Assembly (NCBI GenBank): GCA_905479655.1
Contig: CAJQNK010000028.1
Location: 1 to 42,936 of the forward strand
Source of the DNA: an uncultured bacterium
GTDB lineage: Bacteria; Acidobacteriota; Thermoanaerobaculia; Multivoradales; JAHEKO01
Length of the DNA stretch: 42,936 nt
Direction: 5' to 3'
Shown here: positions 31,118 to 39,516 of the stretch, one piece after another
Layout of the letters: every line of letters begins with the position of its first letter
Numbering within the stretch: position 1 is the first letter of the stretch
The notes under the pieces: model-generated
The model's database searches: none
Told to the model about the DNA's origin: nothing
What the model saw: the letters and a program-made list of their open reading frames with translations, nothing else
Made by a program: the position numbers and the translations under genes

Positions 31118-34100
31118 ATGACCTGGCGCAAACCCACCGGCCGTCTCACCCTGGTTCCGATGTTCATCGCCCTCGCGCTCCTCACGACCGCGACGGCGGC
31201 CCCGGCTGACGACCGGGATCTTCTCGGCGTCTCAGGGGCCGACCCGTATGTCTTCATCCTGTTCGACGTCTCGGGCTCCATGAACTGGCAGCCCGGCGGC
31301 GACGGCTGGGCTCCGGGGGCCGGCGACGATCCGACCTCCAAGTTCTACCAGGCGAAATCGGCGCTCTTCGAGGTCCTCCTGGACGACACCCTGGGCGGCA
31401 TCTCGTGGGGGTTCGCGACCTACAACCAGGACGATCTCATCGCCTACCGGAAGCACTGGCTGTACACGCCCCTGACCGAGCCGAGCTGGGTCGCCGACGA
31501 CCGCCTGCCCTACCCGCGCCCAGGGGACCCCGTGGCCTTCGGCGACGACTGCATGGACGACGGGGACGGCGACACGTCCTGCGATCTCGACACCAACGAT
31601 GTTCACGGTACTTGTGGCGCCCCGCGCGATGTCGACTCCGCCGAGAAGTTCGGCGAGCTCCTGTCCATGCCCGTCACCGACGACGATGGCACGACGGCGA
31701 CCCGGGAGTGGATCCGCCACGGCAACCGCACCTGGGAGCTGACCTGGAGCCTGTCATCCGGCGCCCTGGGCGACGAGAACGTGTCGGTTGACCTGACGCT
31801 GCGCGAGGCTCATTCGAGCTGCGGCTACTACATCGGAGAGGCGGTGACCGAGACGATCGCCTTCGGTCCCCGCTACACGGAGGACGCGGATGGACGGCCC
31901 CTGGCGGGCGCCAGCTCCTTCCTCCAGTGGCAGATCGACTCGCATGTGGACGCCAGCGGAGCGCCCGCCGGCTTCTTCGAACCCGACGACCACTACGCGA
32001 CCAACACCTGCTCCGGATGGGACGGCAACCTGGACACCGCCAGGGACAGCGGGTCCGACGTCGCTCTCCGGGTCGCCACCGTCAGCGATCCCGAGGCCCG
32101 CCACGCCTGGGCCTTCGACCGTGGCGACGTGATCCCGCTGGACTGGATCGCCGACGACGTGTGGCACGATCCCAGCCGGATCGCCATCGTGGAACGGCTG
32201 GCGCCCGGTTTCGATCTCGACTCCTACGATCCCCTGGACTCCAGCACCTTCCCGGACTTCCGGTCAGCACCCTACTTCGACGATCATCCGAACAGCCTCT
32301 ACAACGGACGGTTGGCTCTGCTTCCCGAGTTCGCCGCGACGCCGCCTCTCGTCCCCTTCGGCTCGACTCCGATCGGGAACTCGATGCGCGATTTCATGGA
32401 CTGGTACGACGAGTGGGAGGCGGTGGCCGCGGACCCGGAGACCGGCGACCCGTTGCGTGACTGCCGAACGGTGAACCTCCTGATCCTGACGGACGGCGAC
32501 GAGACCTGCTACTCGGGGAACACCGGGGGCCAGACCGACGGTAGCGGAGACGCCAACCCCTGCTGGATCGCCGACCGGCTCTACGAGGAGAGCGACCGGC
32601 GCATCAAGACCTACGTGGTGGGCTTCGGCCTGCCGGAGTCCAACGACAACTTCCTCTCCTGCATCGCGGACAAGGGGCGAACCGACGCCAAGGACTACGA
32701 CGGCGACGGCGACCTGGACGGCCCGGGCGTCATCCTGCCCCAGAACCGCGACGAGCTCGTCGAGGCCCTGCGGTCGGTGGTCCGGGCGGTGCGCGCGGAC
32801 GCCCGGAGCTTCGCCTCGGCCTCGGTGCCTTCGTTGCAGGCGGACGTGGAGGACAAGACCTTCCTGTCCAGCTTCCGCCCGGTCGACAGCGCCTCGATCT
32901 GGGACGGACACGTGGACGCGTTCCTGCGCCCGTTGCCCCTGGATGCGGAGGGTCGTCCGGACGACTCGGTGCCGTGCAGCGACGACGTCGCCTCGGAGTG
33001 CCATCTGTGGGACGCCGGAGACGCGATCGTTGTCCAGGCGCCGACCGAGGCCGAGGTGACCGCCGGCACGTATCGCCTGGGCAACGGCACGGACGAGCGC
33101 CGGGTGTGGTACGCGCGGGAAGCCAGCTCCGTTCCGGCGGAGCGGCTCCTCTTCGAGCCGCCGATCAACGATGCCGACCGCTTCGACCTGTGGATGGGGA
33201 TGGAACTGCCGTTCTCGATCGATCCGAACGACCCCGAGTACGCCGCGGCCGAGGCGCGGGCCACTGCCGCGATCGGCTACTCCCTGAGGCAGAAGGTAGA
33301 GGAGATCGACGCGAAGGACGGGGGGACGGAGACGGTCACGTACGTCCTGGGAGACATCTTCCATTCGAAGCCGGCCTTCCAGAGTCAGCCGAAGCGCTAC
33401 GACTACTGGGTCGCGGACCTGTTCGGCAATGGCGCCGCCTGTGACGACACGTCGAACCCGAACCGGGGCTACCGGTGCTTCTGGGAGCGCCACCGGTACC
33501 GTCGCAAGATGCTGGTGCTCGGGGCCAACGACGGCCAGATCCACGGCGTCGATGCGGGCATGTTCCAGGGTTCGGTGACGAACGGCGTGGTCGAGGGCGC
33601 TTTCGACAACGGAACCGGTCAGGAGCTCTTCGGCTGGGTACCTCGCGCCATCCTGCCCACGGTCGTGGGTCTCGCCGAGCAACCCGACCACCAGTGGACG
33701 GTCGACGGCACCGTGCAGGCGGACGACGTGTTCATCGATCCGATTCACGACGGCGCCCCGACCCCCGGAGAGCGGGAGTGGCGCACGGTCGTCCTCGGCG
33801 GCCTGCGGGAGGGCGGGTCGGCCTATTTCGCTCTCGACTTGACCCAGCCCGACACCCTCGACAACGACAACCTTCCTCAGCCGCTCGCGGGGGGCCGGGT
33901 CCCGTCCTGCACCGACGGTGGCGGGGATTGCGGACCCCTGCCGTTCCCGGCTCTGCTCTGGGAGCTCTCGGACGAGAGGGACGAGGACGCCAACGGCTAC
34001 CCGGATCTCGGGGACACGTGGTCGATCCCCAATCTCGGGCGAATCCGCGTCTGTGGCGGGGCGACCTGCGACGAGGCCTCGAACCCGAACGATCTGGAGG

Positions 34101-35455
34101 ACCGGTTCGTGGCGGTGGTCGGTGGCGGGATGGACCCCGAGGGGCTCGGCCAGACGGGCAACTTCCTCTACATGATCGACATCGAGACCGGCACGATCCT
34201 CTACAAGCGTCCGCTCCAGGGCTCGGCTCCGAGCGAGCCCGCGGCCGTCGACACCGACCAGGACGGCTACCTGGACACGGTCTACATCGGGACCACGGAG
34301 GGCCTGATGTACAAGGCCGTCATCTCGAGCCCGGCCCTCGTGGAGACCTTCCTCGAGAGTGACGGCCGCTCGACCGAGAGGATCCTGGACGCGGCCTGGG
34401 ATCCCTTCCCGATCTTCGTGGCCGGGGATGTGACGGAGGCTCCCCTCGCGCCGCAGACCTCGCCGGCGCAGCCGTTCGCCCAGGGGGCCGGCCCCCTCGG
34501 CCCGCGGGTCAGGGTCGAGATCTGTCACCTCCCGCCGGGAAGGCCGGAGAAGTGCAAGACGAAGAAGGTCGGTGAGACGGCGGTCCAGGCGCATCTCGAC
34601 CATGGCGACTATCGCGGCGAATGCCTCCCCGGATGCGCCCTTCCGGACGACGACGGCGGCGGCGACGACGGCGGCGGTGACGACGGTGGTGGGGGTGGCG
34701 TCGTGACGGTCGCCGCGGGCCAGGGCATCTTCTATCCGCCCGCGGTCATCTTCGTGGCGGAGCTGGGTCGTTACGCGATCGCGTTCGGCACGGGAGAGAG
34801 GGGAGACCTGTGGCAGCCGACCGACGCCCAGGGTCGGTTCTACATGATCCTGGACGAAGGATTCGCTGCCGACGACAACTCCCTGCCGCTCGACGAGAGC
34901 TCCTACGAGGAGGTCCCGACGGTCGGACAGGAGGAGGCTGGCAGCGACGTGCTGCTGGCGCCGAGTCTGGGCAACCGTCCCGGCTGGTTCATGAAGCTCG
35001 ATCTCGAGGAGCGGATGCTCACCAAGACCTTCGCGCTGGCCGGCATCACCGTGTTCTCCGCCTACCGGCCGGAGATCGTGACCGATGCGGACCTCGCGGA
35101 GACGGCCTGCGCCAAGAGCGGCGAGAGCCGGGTGTTCGTGGTCAAGACGACCTCGGGCAACGGCGTGATCACCGAGGACGGCTCGCGGACCCGCTACTGG
35201 ACCGTCGACGACTTCGTCACGGATCCGTTCACCGAGCCGGGTGTGACGAAGAACCCGGGCTCGGGGAACGGCGGTGGCGATCCGATGCCGCCGGACCTGG
35301 TTGCCCTGCGCGCGGAGCTCGAGGAGCTCTTCCCGGACGACTGCCAGTTCGCCAACTACACGATCGACCTCAAGACCCTCCGCTCCGACACCGGGGTGTT
35401 CTTCATCGCGCCGATCCCGGTCTGTCTGGTGGAGCGCAACTTCAAGGAGTTCTGA
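31118..35455 (+). CDS. PilY1-like protein with VWA domain and C-terminal propeller, copy 2
   Basis: The product is 1445 residues and nearly the same length as copy 1, to which it is similar throughout. It has a signal segment (LVPMFIALALLTTATAAPA), the MIDAS motif D50-V-S-G-S54 and LLILTDGDETCYSG. VTYVLGDIFHSKPAFQS, RRKMLVLGANDGQIHGVDAG and the calcium loop D1045-TDQDGYL-D1053 follow. The inserted module runs from E1134 (ICHLPPGRP ... AHLDHGD ... C1169), then a linker of repeated Asp-Asp-Gly-Gly units. Differences from copy 1 are spread along the chain, so this is an old duplication kept under selection. The ATG at 31118 has cggagga upstream; no separate sigma-54 site is seen, so it may be read from the promoter at 26408. 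A very strong hairpin follows at 35520. Confidence 0.9.
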   Translation: MTWRKPTGRLTLVPMFIALALLTTATAAPADDRDLLGVSGADPYVFILFDVSGSMNWQPGGDGWAPGAGDDPTSKFYQAKSALFEVLLDDTLGGISWGFATYNQDDLIAYRKHWLYTPLTEPSWVADDRLPYPRPGDPVAFGDDCMDDGDGDTSCDLDTNDVHGTCGAPRDVDSAEKFGELLSMPVTDDDGTTATREWIRHGNRTWELTWSLSSGALGDENVSVDLTLREAHSSCGYYIGEAVTETIAFGPRYTEDADGRPLAGASSFLQWQIDSHVDASGAPAGFFEPDDHYATNTCSGWDGNLDTARDSGSDVALRVATVSDPEARHAWAFDRGDVIPLDWIADDVWHDPSRIAIVERLAPGFDLDSYDPLDSSTFPDFRSAPYFDDHPNSLYNGRLALLPEFAATPPLVPFGSTPIGNSMRDFMDWYDEWEAVAADPETGDPLRDCRTVNLLILTDGDETCYSGNTGGQTDGSGDANPCWIADRLYEESDRRIKTYVVGFGLPESNDNFLSCIADKGRTDAKDYDGDGDLDGPGVILPQNRDELVEALRSVVRAVRADARSFASASVPSLQADVEDKTFLSSFRPVDSASIWDGHVDAFLRPLPLDAEGRPDDSVPCSDDVASECHLWDAGDAIVVQAPTEAEVTAGTYRLGNGTDERRVWYAREASSVPAERLLFEPPINDADRFDLWMGMELPFSIDPNDPEYAAAEARATAAIGYSLRQKVEEIDAKDGGTETVTYVLGDIFHSKPAFQSQPKRYDYWVADLFGNGAACDDTSNPNRGYRCFWERHRYRRKMLVLGANDGQIHGVDAGMFQGSVTNGVVEGAFDNGTGQELFGWVPRAILPTVVGLAEQPDHQWTVDGTVQADDVFIDPIHDGAPTPGEREWRTVVLGGLREGGSAYFALDLTQPDTLDNDNLPQPLAGGRVPSCTDGGGDCGPLPFPALLWELSDERDEDANGYPDLGDTWSIPNLGRIRVCGGATCDEASNPNDLEDRFVAVVGGGMDPEGLGQTGNFLYMIDIETGTILYKRPLQGSAPSEPAAVDTDQDGYLDTVYIGTTEGLMYKAVISSPALVETFLESDGRSTERILDAAWDPFPIFVAGDVTEAPLAPQTSPAQPFAQGAGPLGPRVRVEICHLPPGRPEKCKTKKVGETAVQAHLDHGDYRGECLPGCALPDDDGGGDDGGGDDGGGGGVVTVAAGQGIFYPPAVIFVAELGRYAIAFGTGERGDLWQPTDAQGRFYMILDEGFAADDNSLPLDESSYEEVPTVGQEEAGSDVLLAPSLGNRPGWFMKLDLEERMLTKTFALAGITVFSAYRPEIVTDADLAETACAKSGESRVFVVKTTSGNGVITEDGSRTRYWTVDDFVTDPFTEPGVTKNPGSGNGGGDPMPPDLVALRAELEELFPDDCQFANYTIDLKTLRSDTGVFFIAPIPVCLVERNFKEF

Positions 35456-35519
35456 TCCCGGCGACCCCCGGCGATGTCCGGCGGTGGGTTGCGAGACGAC
35501 GGGCGCCTCCCGTCCGCGG

Positions 35520-35553
35520 CGGGCCCGGGTTCGACGGTTCGAGCCCGGGCCCG
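35520..35553 (+). terminator. Strong 15-bp hairpin downstream of PilY1 copy 2
   Basis: The arms 35520-35534 and 35539-35553 pair over 15 bases with one T-G wobble, closing a CGGT tetraloop. It lies 65 bases after the PilY1 stop. There is no T-run, but the stem is the most stable one seen in the window and is a good candidate end for the PilY1 transcript. Confidence 0.65.
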
Positions 35554-35681
35554 GTCGCATGGTCGGCTCCCCGGGGCCGGCCCGGGTGCGTGACCGCGGT
35601 CCCGTGACGGTGGGCCGAGGGGGTAGCCTCGGGCGGATGAGATTTGGTATCATCTATCTTTCCGTCTTTCCCCTTCAGATG

Positions 35682-35699
35682 CGGCGGCCCGAGCCGCCG
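35682..35699 (+). promoter_or_regulatory. Hairpin touching the ribosome site of the repeat protein gene
   Basis: A 7-bp stem (cggcggc / gccgccg) with a CCGA loop ends on the first base of the ggagg ribosome site (35699-35703), 10 bases before the ATG at 35710. In the mRNA it could limit ribosome access or protect the 5' end. It may also be chance in GC-rich DNA. Confidence 0.35.
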
Positions 35700-35709
35700 G
35701 AGGTGTCGA

Positions 35710-37257
35710 ATGACCTTCTCCCTTCCCCCTAGCCTGCGAAGTTTCGCTTCACTTTCCACCTTTACGCTCCTGTTTCTCGCCACCGTTGCGCCTGCCCCGG
35801 GGCAGACGGCTCCAGCGCGTCAGGAGGGTTGGAAGGTCGAGGGCACCGTGCGTGCGCAGGGTGGCGTCGCAGTCGACTCCCAGGCTGTCTGCGGCCGCGA
35901 CTGCGATCTGCGCTGGAGCGACATGGGACCCGACGGTGATCCCCTGTTCAGCGCGACCAACGCCGCGGTCGCCTACAACCCCGTGGACGACGAGCTCCTG
36001 GTCGTCTGGGTGGGCGAGGAGGCGGACGACGAGTTCGAGATCTACGGTCAGCGGATCGACGCGGCCACCGGTGCGGAGGTCGGAGTCAACGACTTCCGGA
36101 TCAGCGACATGGGACTCGACGGCGTGACCTCGGCGGCGGCGGCCGACCCGGTGGTCGCCTACAATCCGGCCCTCCACGAGTACCTGGTGGTGTGGGTCGG
36201 TGACCAGGCGGAGCCGCCGGTCGTCAACGGGGAGCTGGAGGTGTACGGGCAGCGGATCGACGCAGCGACGGGTGGGGAGGTCGGAGTGAACGACTTCCGG
36301 ATCAGCGACATGGGCCCCGACGGCGACCCGCTGTTCGACGCCTTCGACCCGGTGGTGGTCCACAACCGCGCGCGCGACGAGTACCTCGTCGTCTGGTCCG
36401 GCGAGGAGGTCGACGGTGAGCTCGAGATCTGGGGTCAGCGGTTGGACAACATGGGCGTCGAGATCGGCGCCAACGACTTCCGGGTCAGCTCCATGGGACC
36501 GGACGGCGACCCCGACTTCGACGCCCAGGATCCCGCGGCGGGCTGGAGCTCCCTCCTCGACCAGTACCTCGTGGTGTGGAGCGCCGACGACGATCAGGCG
36601 CCCCAGATCAACGCCGAGTTCGAGATCCACGGCCAGCTCCTGGACGGAATGGGGGTCGAGATCGGCGTCGACGACTTCCGGATCAGCTCCATGGGCCCGG
36701 ACGGCAACACGGCGTACGACGCCCTGCACCCGGCCTTGGCGACGAACCCCGACGACGGCTCCTGGCTCGTCGTGTGGAGCGCCGATGACGATACGGCCCC
36801 GCGCGTCGACGGTGAGTTCGAGATCCACGGGCAGCTCCTGGACTCGGCGGGGGCCGAGATCGGCGCCGACGACTTCCCGATCAGCTCCATGGGCCCGGAC
36901 GGCGATGCAGCCTGGCCGGCCGCCACGCCAGCGGTGGTGTGGATCCCGATCCGCTCCGAGTACCTCGTGGTCTGGAGTGGGCAGGACGACATCGCCCCTC
37001 TCGTTGCGGGCGAGAACGAGGTGTTCGGGCAGCGTCTGGACTCCGCCGGCGCCGCGATCGGCGCCGACGACTTCCGCTTGAGCGACGCCGGAGTCGACGG
37101 CGAGACGACCGCCTCGGCGGTCTCCCCTAGCCTGGCGTGGTCTGCCGCCAGCCGGCGCGCGATCGCCGTCTGGCAGGCTGACGACACGGGGGCGGGCCTG
37201 GCGGACGACGAGGTCGAGATCTTCGGCCGGGTGTTCCCGCCGCTGCTGTTCCACTGA
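35710..37257 (+). CDS. Secreted protein made of seven ~66-residue repeats (probable seven-bladed propeller)
   Basis: The product is 515 residues. A signal peptide is clear (LSTFTLLFLATVAPAPGQ). After about 70 residues, one unit recurs seven times to the end. Each unit has the pattern DFRIS-x-MGPDGD, then AYNP, EYLVVWSG, an acidic loop, E-x-EI-x-GQ-LD and G-x-EIG-x-(N/D). The unit has about four strands, so a seven-bladed beta-propeller is a good guess. The acidic MGPDGD and WSADDD loops may bind calcium. The last unit is the most diverged (DFRLSDAGVDG to VEIFGRV). The start at ATG 35710 has ggagg upstream; an earlier in-frame ATG at 35644 precedes the ribosome site and is rejected. No enzyme motif is seen. 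It lies right of the PilY1 pair and convergent to galU. Confidence 0.88.
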   Translation: MTFSLPPSLRSFASLSTFTLLFLATVAPAPGQTAPARQEGWKVEGTVRAQGGVAVDSQAVCGRDCDLRWSDMGPDGDPLFSATNAAVAYNPVDDELLVVWVGEEADDEFEIYGQRIDAATGAEVGVNDFRISDMGLDGVTSAAAADPVVAYNPALHEYLVVWVGDQAEPPVVNGELEVYGQRIDAATGGEVGVNDFRISDMGPDGDPLFDAFDPVVVHNRARDEYLVVWSGEEVDGELEIWGQRLDNMGVEIGANDFRVSSMGPDGDPDFDAQDPAAGWSSLLDQYLVVWSADDDQAPQINAEFEIHGQLLDGMGVEIGVDDFRISSMGPDGNTAYDALHPALATNPDDGSWLVVWSADDDTAPRVDGEFEIHGQLLDSAGAEIGADDFPISSMGPDGDAAWPAATPAVVWIPIRSEYLVVWSGQDDIAPLVAGENEVFGQRLDSAGAAIGADDFRLSDAGVDGETTASAVSPSLAWSAASRRAIAVWQADDTGAGLADDEVEIFGRVFPPLLFH

Positions 37258-37298
37258 CGCGGCTGACGGGGCTGACGGGGCTGACGGGGCTGAGGGGG
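37254..37298. repeat. Five 9-bp tandem units over a stop codon
   Basis: The unit ctgacgggg is repeated five times with small changes; the first unit contains the TGA stop (37255-37257) of the seven-repeat protein. Each unit would give another in-frame TGA, so the stop is backed up three more times. The run ends 14 bases before the convergent GalU gene's stop. Confidence 0.75.
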
Positions 37299-37311
37299 CG
37301 ACGCCCGCCCG

Positions 37312-38163
37312 TCACTCGGTCGTGCCGCTGCGCCGCCGGGCTCGAGCCCGGCGGTGCAGCCATGCGGAGGCGGACAACACGCCCGACGGGTGGCCCACGT
37401 CGAAGAGCGGCGGCGCGAGGAGCCATCCGAGAGCCGCGCCCCGCGCGATGATCCGCTGGTAGGCGGGAACCTCGTCGAGCTCGCCCGCGGCGTCGTCTCT
37501 CGTCGTCAGGATCTCGTCGAAGAGGTCCGGTTGACAGAGGATCCGGCCGCAGGTCCTGCGCACCACCTCTCCGGCCCCGACCCGGAGCCGTCCGGGTCGC
37601 TTGTCCGCCAGGTGGGTGAGCTCCAGGATCCGGCCGTCGGCCGGCCGGTGCTCGACGCGGCCGCTGTCCCCGAACTCCCCGTCGCGCTCGGGTCCGACCT
37701 CGACGATCCCCAGGACGTGGCGGCCGCTCTCGGCCGCCAGTCGCGTCATGTCCAGCAGACGATGCTCCGTCGACGGCAGCACGTTGTCCGGCAGGAGGAG
37801 GGCGAAGGGCTCGTCGCGGGCGAACTCCCGGCAGCGCAGCATCGCGTCGGCCAGACCGGTCGGGGCGGGCTGGTCGACCCACTCCAGGCGGAGGGTGGAG
37901 TAGGTCTCGTCCTCCCCGGCGAGGCGCTCGACGAAGCCTCGAATGGCCTCCTTCCCCTCGCGGACCACCAGCGCCACCTCGTCGATCCCGGCGGCGAGCG
38001 CCTCGTCCAGGATCCACTGGATCGCGGGCTTGGAGCCGAGGGCCACGAGCTCCTTGGGGTAGGCCCAGGACGCCGGGCGCATCCGGGTGCCCCGTCCGGC
38101 GGCCGGGATCACGGCTCTTCGCACGGGTCCTCGGGGTGGAGTGACGGGTTCGGAAGGGCGCAT
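37312..38163 (-). CDS. galU: UTP-glucose-1-phosphate uridylyltransferase-like nucleotidyltransferase
   Basis: The product is 283 residues, close to the usual GalU length. The nucleotide-binding start motif is VIPAAGRGTRMRPASWAYPKELV (residues about 18-40), with the Lys that contacts the phosphates. The sugar-binding part carries AIQWILDEALAAGIDEVALVV, and an LLPDNVL motif corresponds to the metal-binding Asp region. The C-terminal tail is basic (RRARARRRS). GalU makes UDP-glucose from UTP and glucose-1-phosphate for surface polysaccharides and the Leloir pathway. The gene follows galactokinase on the same strand after 84 bases, a sensible pairing. Other sugar-1-phosphate transferases are less likely. 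No RBS of note is seen before the ATG at 38163. Confidence 0.85.
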   Translation of the reverse strand: MRPSEPVTPPRGPVRRAVIPAAGRGTRMRPASWAYPKELVALGSKPAIQWILDEALAAGIDEVALVVREGKEAIRGFVERLAGEDETYSTLRLEWVDQPAPTGLADAMLRCREFARDEPFALLLPDNVLPSTEHRLLDMTRLAAESGRHVLGIVEVGPERDGEFGDSGRVEHRPADGRILELTHLADKRPGRLRVGAGEVVRRTCGRILCQPDLFDEILTTRDDAAGELDEVPAYQRIIARGAALGWLLAPPLFDVGHPSGVLSASAWLHRRARARRRSGTTE

Positions 38164-38247
38164 CTTCGACTCTCTGGACCTGGGCTCGGCTTCCTGGGGC
38201 GCGTCCGACGGCGGGTCGGAGCGTCTGCCGCCCGGCGCGGACTGAAG

Positions 38248-39426
38248 CTACATCCGCTCGGCCCCGTTGGCTACCCGACAGAGGAACGCGGGCGGCACAC
38301 GCCCGAAGCGCTCGGCGAAGGCCCGCTGGACCGTGAGACGGACGGCCTCGGCGCGCTCGGCATCGACCAGGGCGACCACGCAGCCGCCGAATCCGCCGCC
38401 GGAGAGGCGGGCGCCCCAGCAACCGGGAGTCTCGGCCGCGACCTCGGCGAGGAGATCGAGCTCGGGCAGGCTGACCTCGAACAGGCGGCTCGAGCCGTCG
38501 TGGGAGTCGACCACCAGACGACCGGCACGGACGAGGTCGCCGCGCCGGAGGGCCTCCGCGCAGTCGAGCACCCGCCGGCACTCGCGGACGACGTGGCGCG
38601 CGCGTCGCCGCGGGATCTCGGGCAGGCGGGCGGCGTGACGCTCGAAGAGCTCGGGCGACAGGTCGCGCAGCGTCGAGATGCCGGGCACGAGGTCGCGGAG
38701 CGCGTCGAGGGCGACACGGCAGGAGGCGTGGCGATCGTCGAATCCCGAGGCGGCCAGGCGACGCCGCACGCCGGAGTCGAGGACGAGGAGGGCGGCGGGG
38801 CGGGGGAGCGGAATCTCCTCGATCCCGAGCGTGCGGCAGTCGAGGAGCAGCAGGTGGTCCTCGCGACCGTGGAGGCAGGCCATCTGGTCCATGATGCCCG
38901 ATCCGACGCCGAGGTATCCGTTCTCGACCCGCCGGCCCAGACGCGCGCGTTCGACGTCGGTCAGCATGAAGCCCCCGAGGGCCTCCCAGGCCAGGACGAA
39001 CGCCATCTCGACGGCGGCGGAAGAGCTCATCCCGGCGCCCGGGGGGAGGTCGCCGCCGAAGACCGCGTCGAGGCCCGTGACCGGCAGGTCAGCGGCTCGG
39101 AGCTCGGCGGCGACACCGGCCGGCAGGTCCGACCAGGCCGCGCTGCCGCGATCCCGCTCTCCGACGGGCGGCGGCAGGGCTCCCGGGTCCAGGACGACCT
39201 CCTCGCCGAGATCGGCCGCGACGAGGTGGATCGGGCCGGCAGCCCGCGCCGCCGCGAGCCAGATCGCACGGTCGACGGCGCCGGGCAGGACCCACCCCTC
39301 GTGGACGTCGACGTGGGCGCCGACGAGGTTGAGGCGGCCCGGTGCCCGGACGAGTATCTCCGGCGGCCGACCGAAGCGGTCGCGGAAGAGAGACTCGACT
39401 CGCCGGCGGGCCGTGACGTCGCGCAT
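38248..39426 (-). CDS. galK: Galactokinase-like GHMP kinase
   Basis: The product is 392 residues, the normal length for galactokinase, which phosphorylates galactose with ATP. The signature at the N-terminus is RAPGRLNLVGAHVDVHEGWVLPGAVD (residues 27-52). In typical enzymes this reads GEHTD, so Glu is A37 and Thr is V39, while D40 is kept. The ATP motif is PPGAGMSSSAAVEMA, and the conserved GVGSGIMDQMACLHG and GGGFGGCVVAL segments follow. The altered sugar motif means another sugar substrate is possible. The gene is divergent to the operon at 39517, with a 90-base gap, and is followed by the GalU-like gene. The ATG at 39426 has a weak gagg site. Confidence 0.85.
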   Translation of the reverse strand: MRDVTARRRVESLFRDRFGRPPEILVRAPGRLNLVGAHVDVHEGWVLPGAVDRAIWLAAARAAGPIHLVAADLGEEVVLDPGALPPPVGERDRGSAAWSDLPAGVAAELRAADLPVTGLDAVFGGDLPPGAGMSSSAAVEMAFVLAWEALGGFMLTDVERARLGRRVENGYLGVGSGIMDQMACLHGREDHLLLLDCRTLGIEEIPLPRPAALLVLDSGVRRRLAASGFDDRHASCRVALDALRDLVPGISTLRDLSPELFERHAARLPEIPRRRARHVVRECRRVLDCAEALRRGDLVRAGRLVVDSHDGSSRLFEVSLPELDLLAEVAAETPGCWGARLSGGGFGGCVVALVDAERAEAVRLTVQRAFAERFGRVPPAFLCRVANGAERM

Positions 39427-39516
39427 GACCTCGTCAGCCTACCCTTCGACCCGCAGTGCCACCGCGGCCGCCCGGGTGGAAGATGCATAGAATAGAGAGA
39501 TGGAACGGAGGCGGCG

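Noticed and set aside
32264..35653. A 1129-codon minus-strand frame opposite PilY1 copy 2
   Set aside because: It mirrors the strong codon bias of the plus-strand gene, and its translation has no recognisable domain. The same applies to the long antisense frames at 4573-6453, 5855-8395, 9328-11307, 15388-17310, 20556-23195, 23056-25221, 28385-30967 and 41422-42846.
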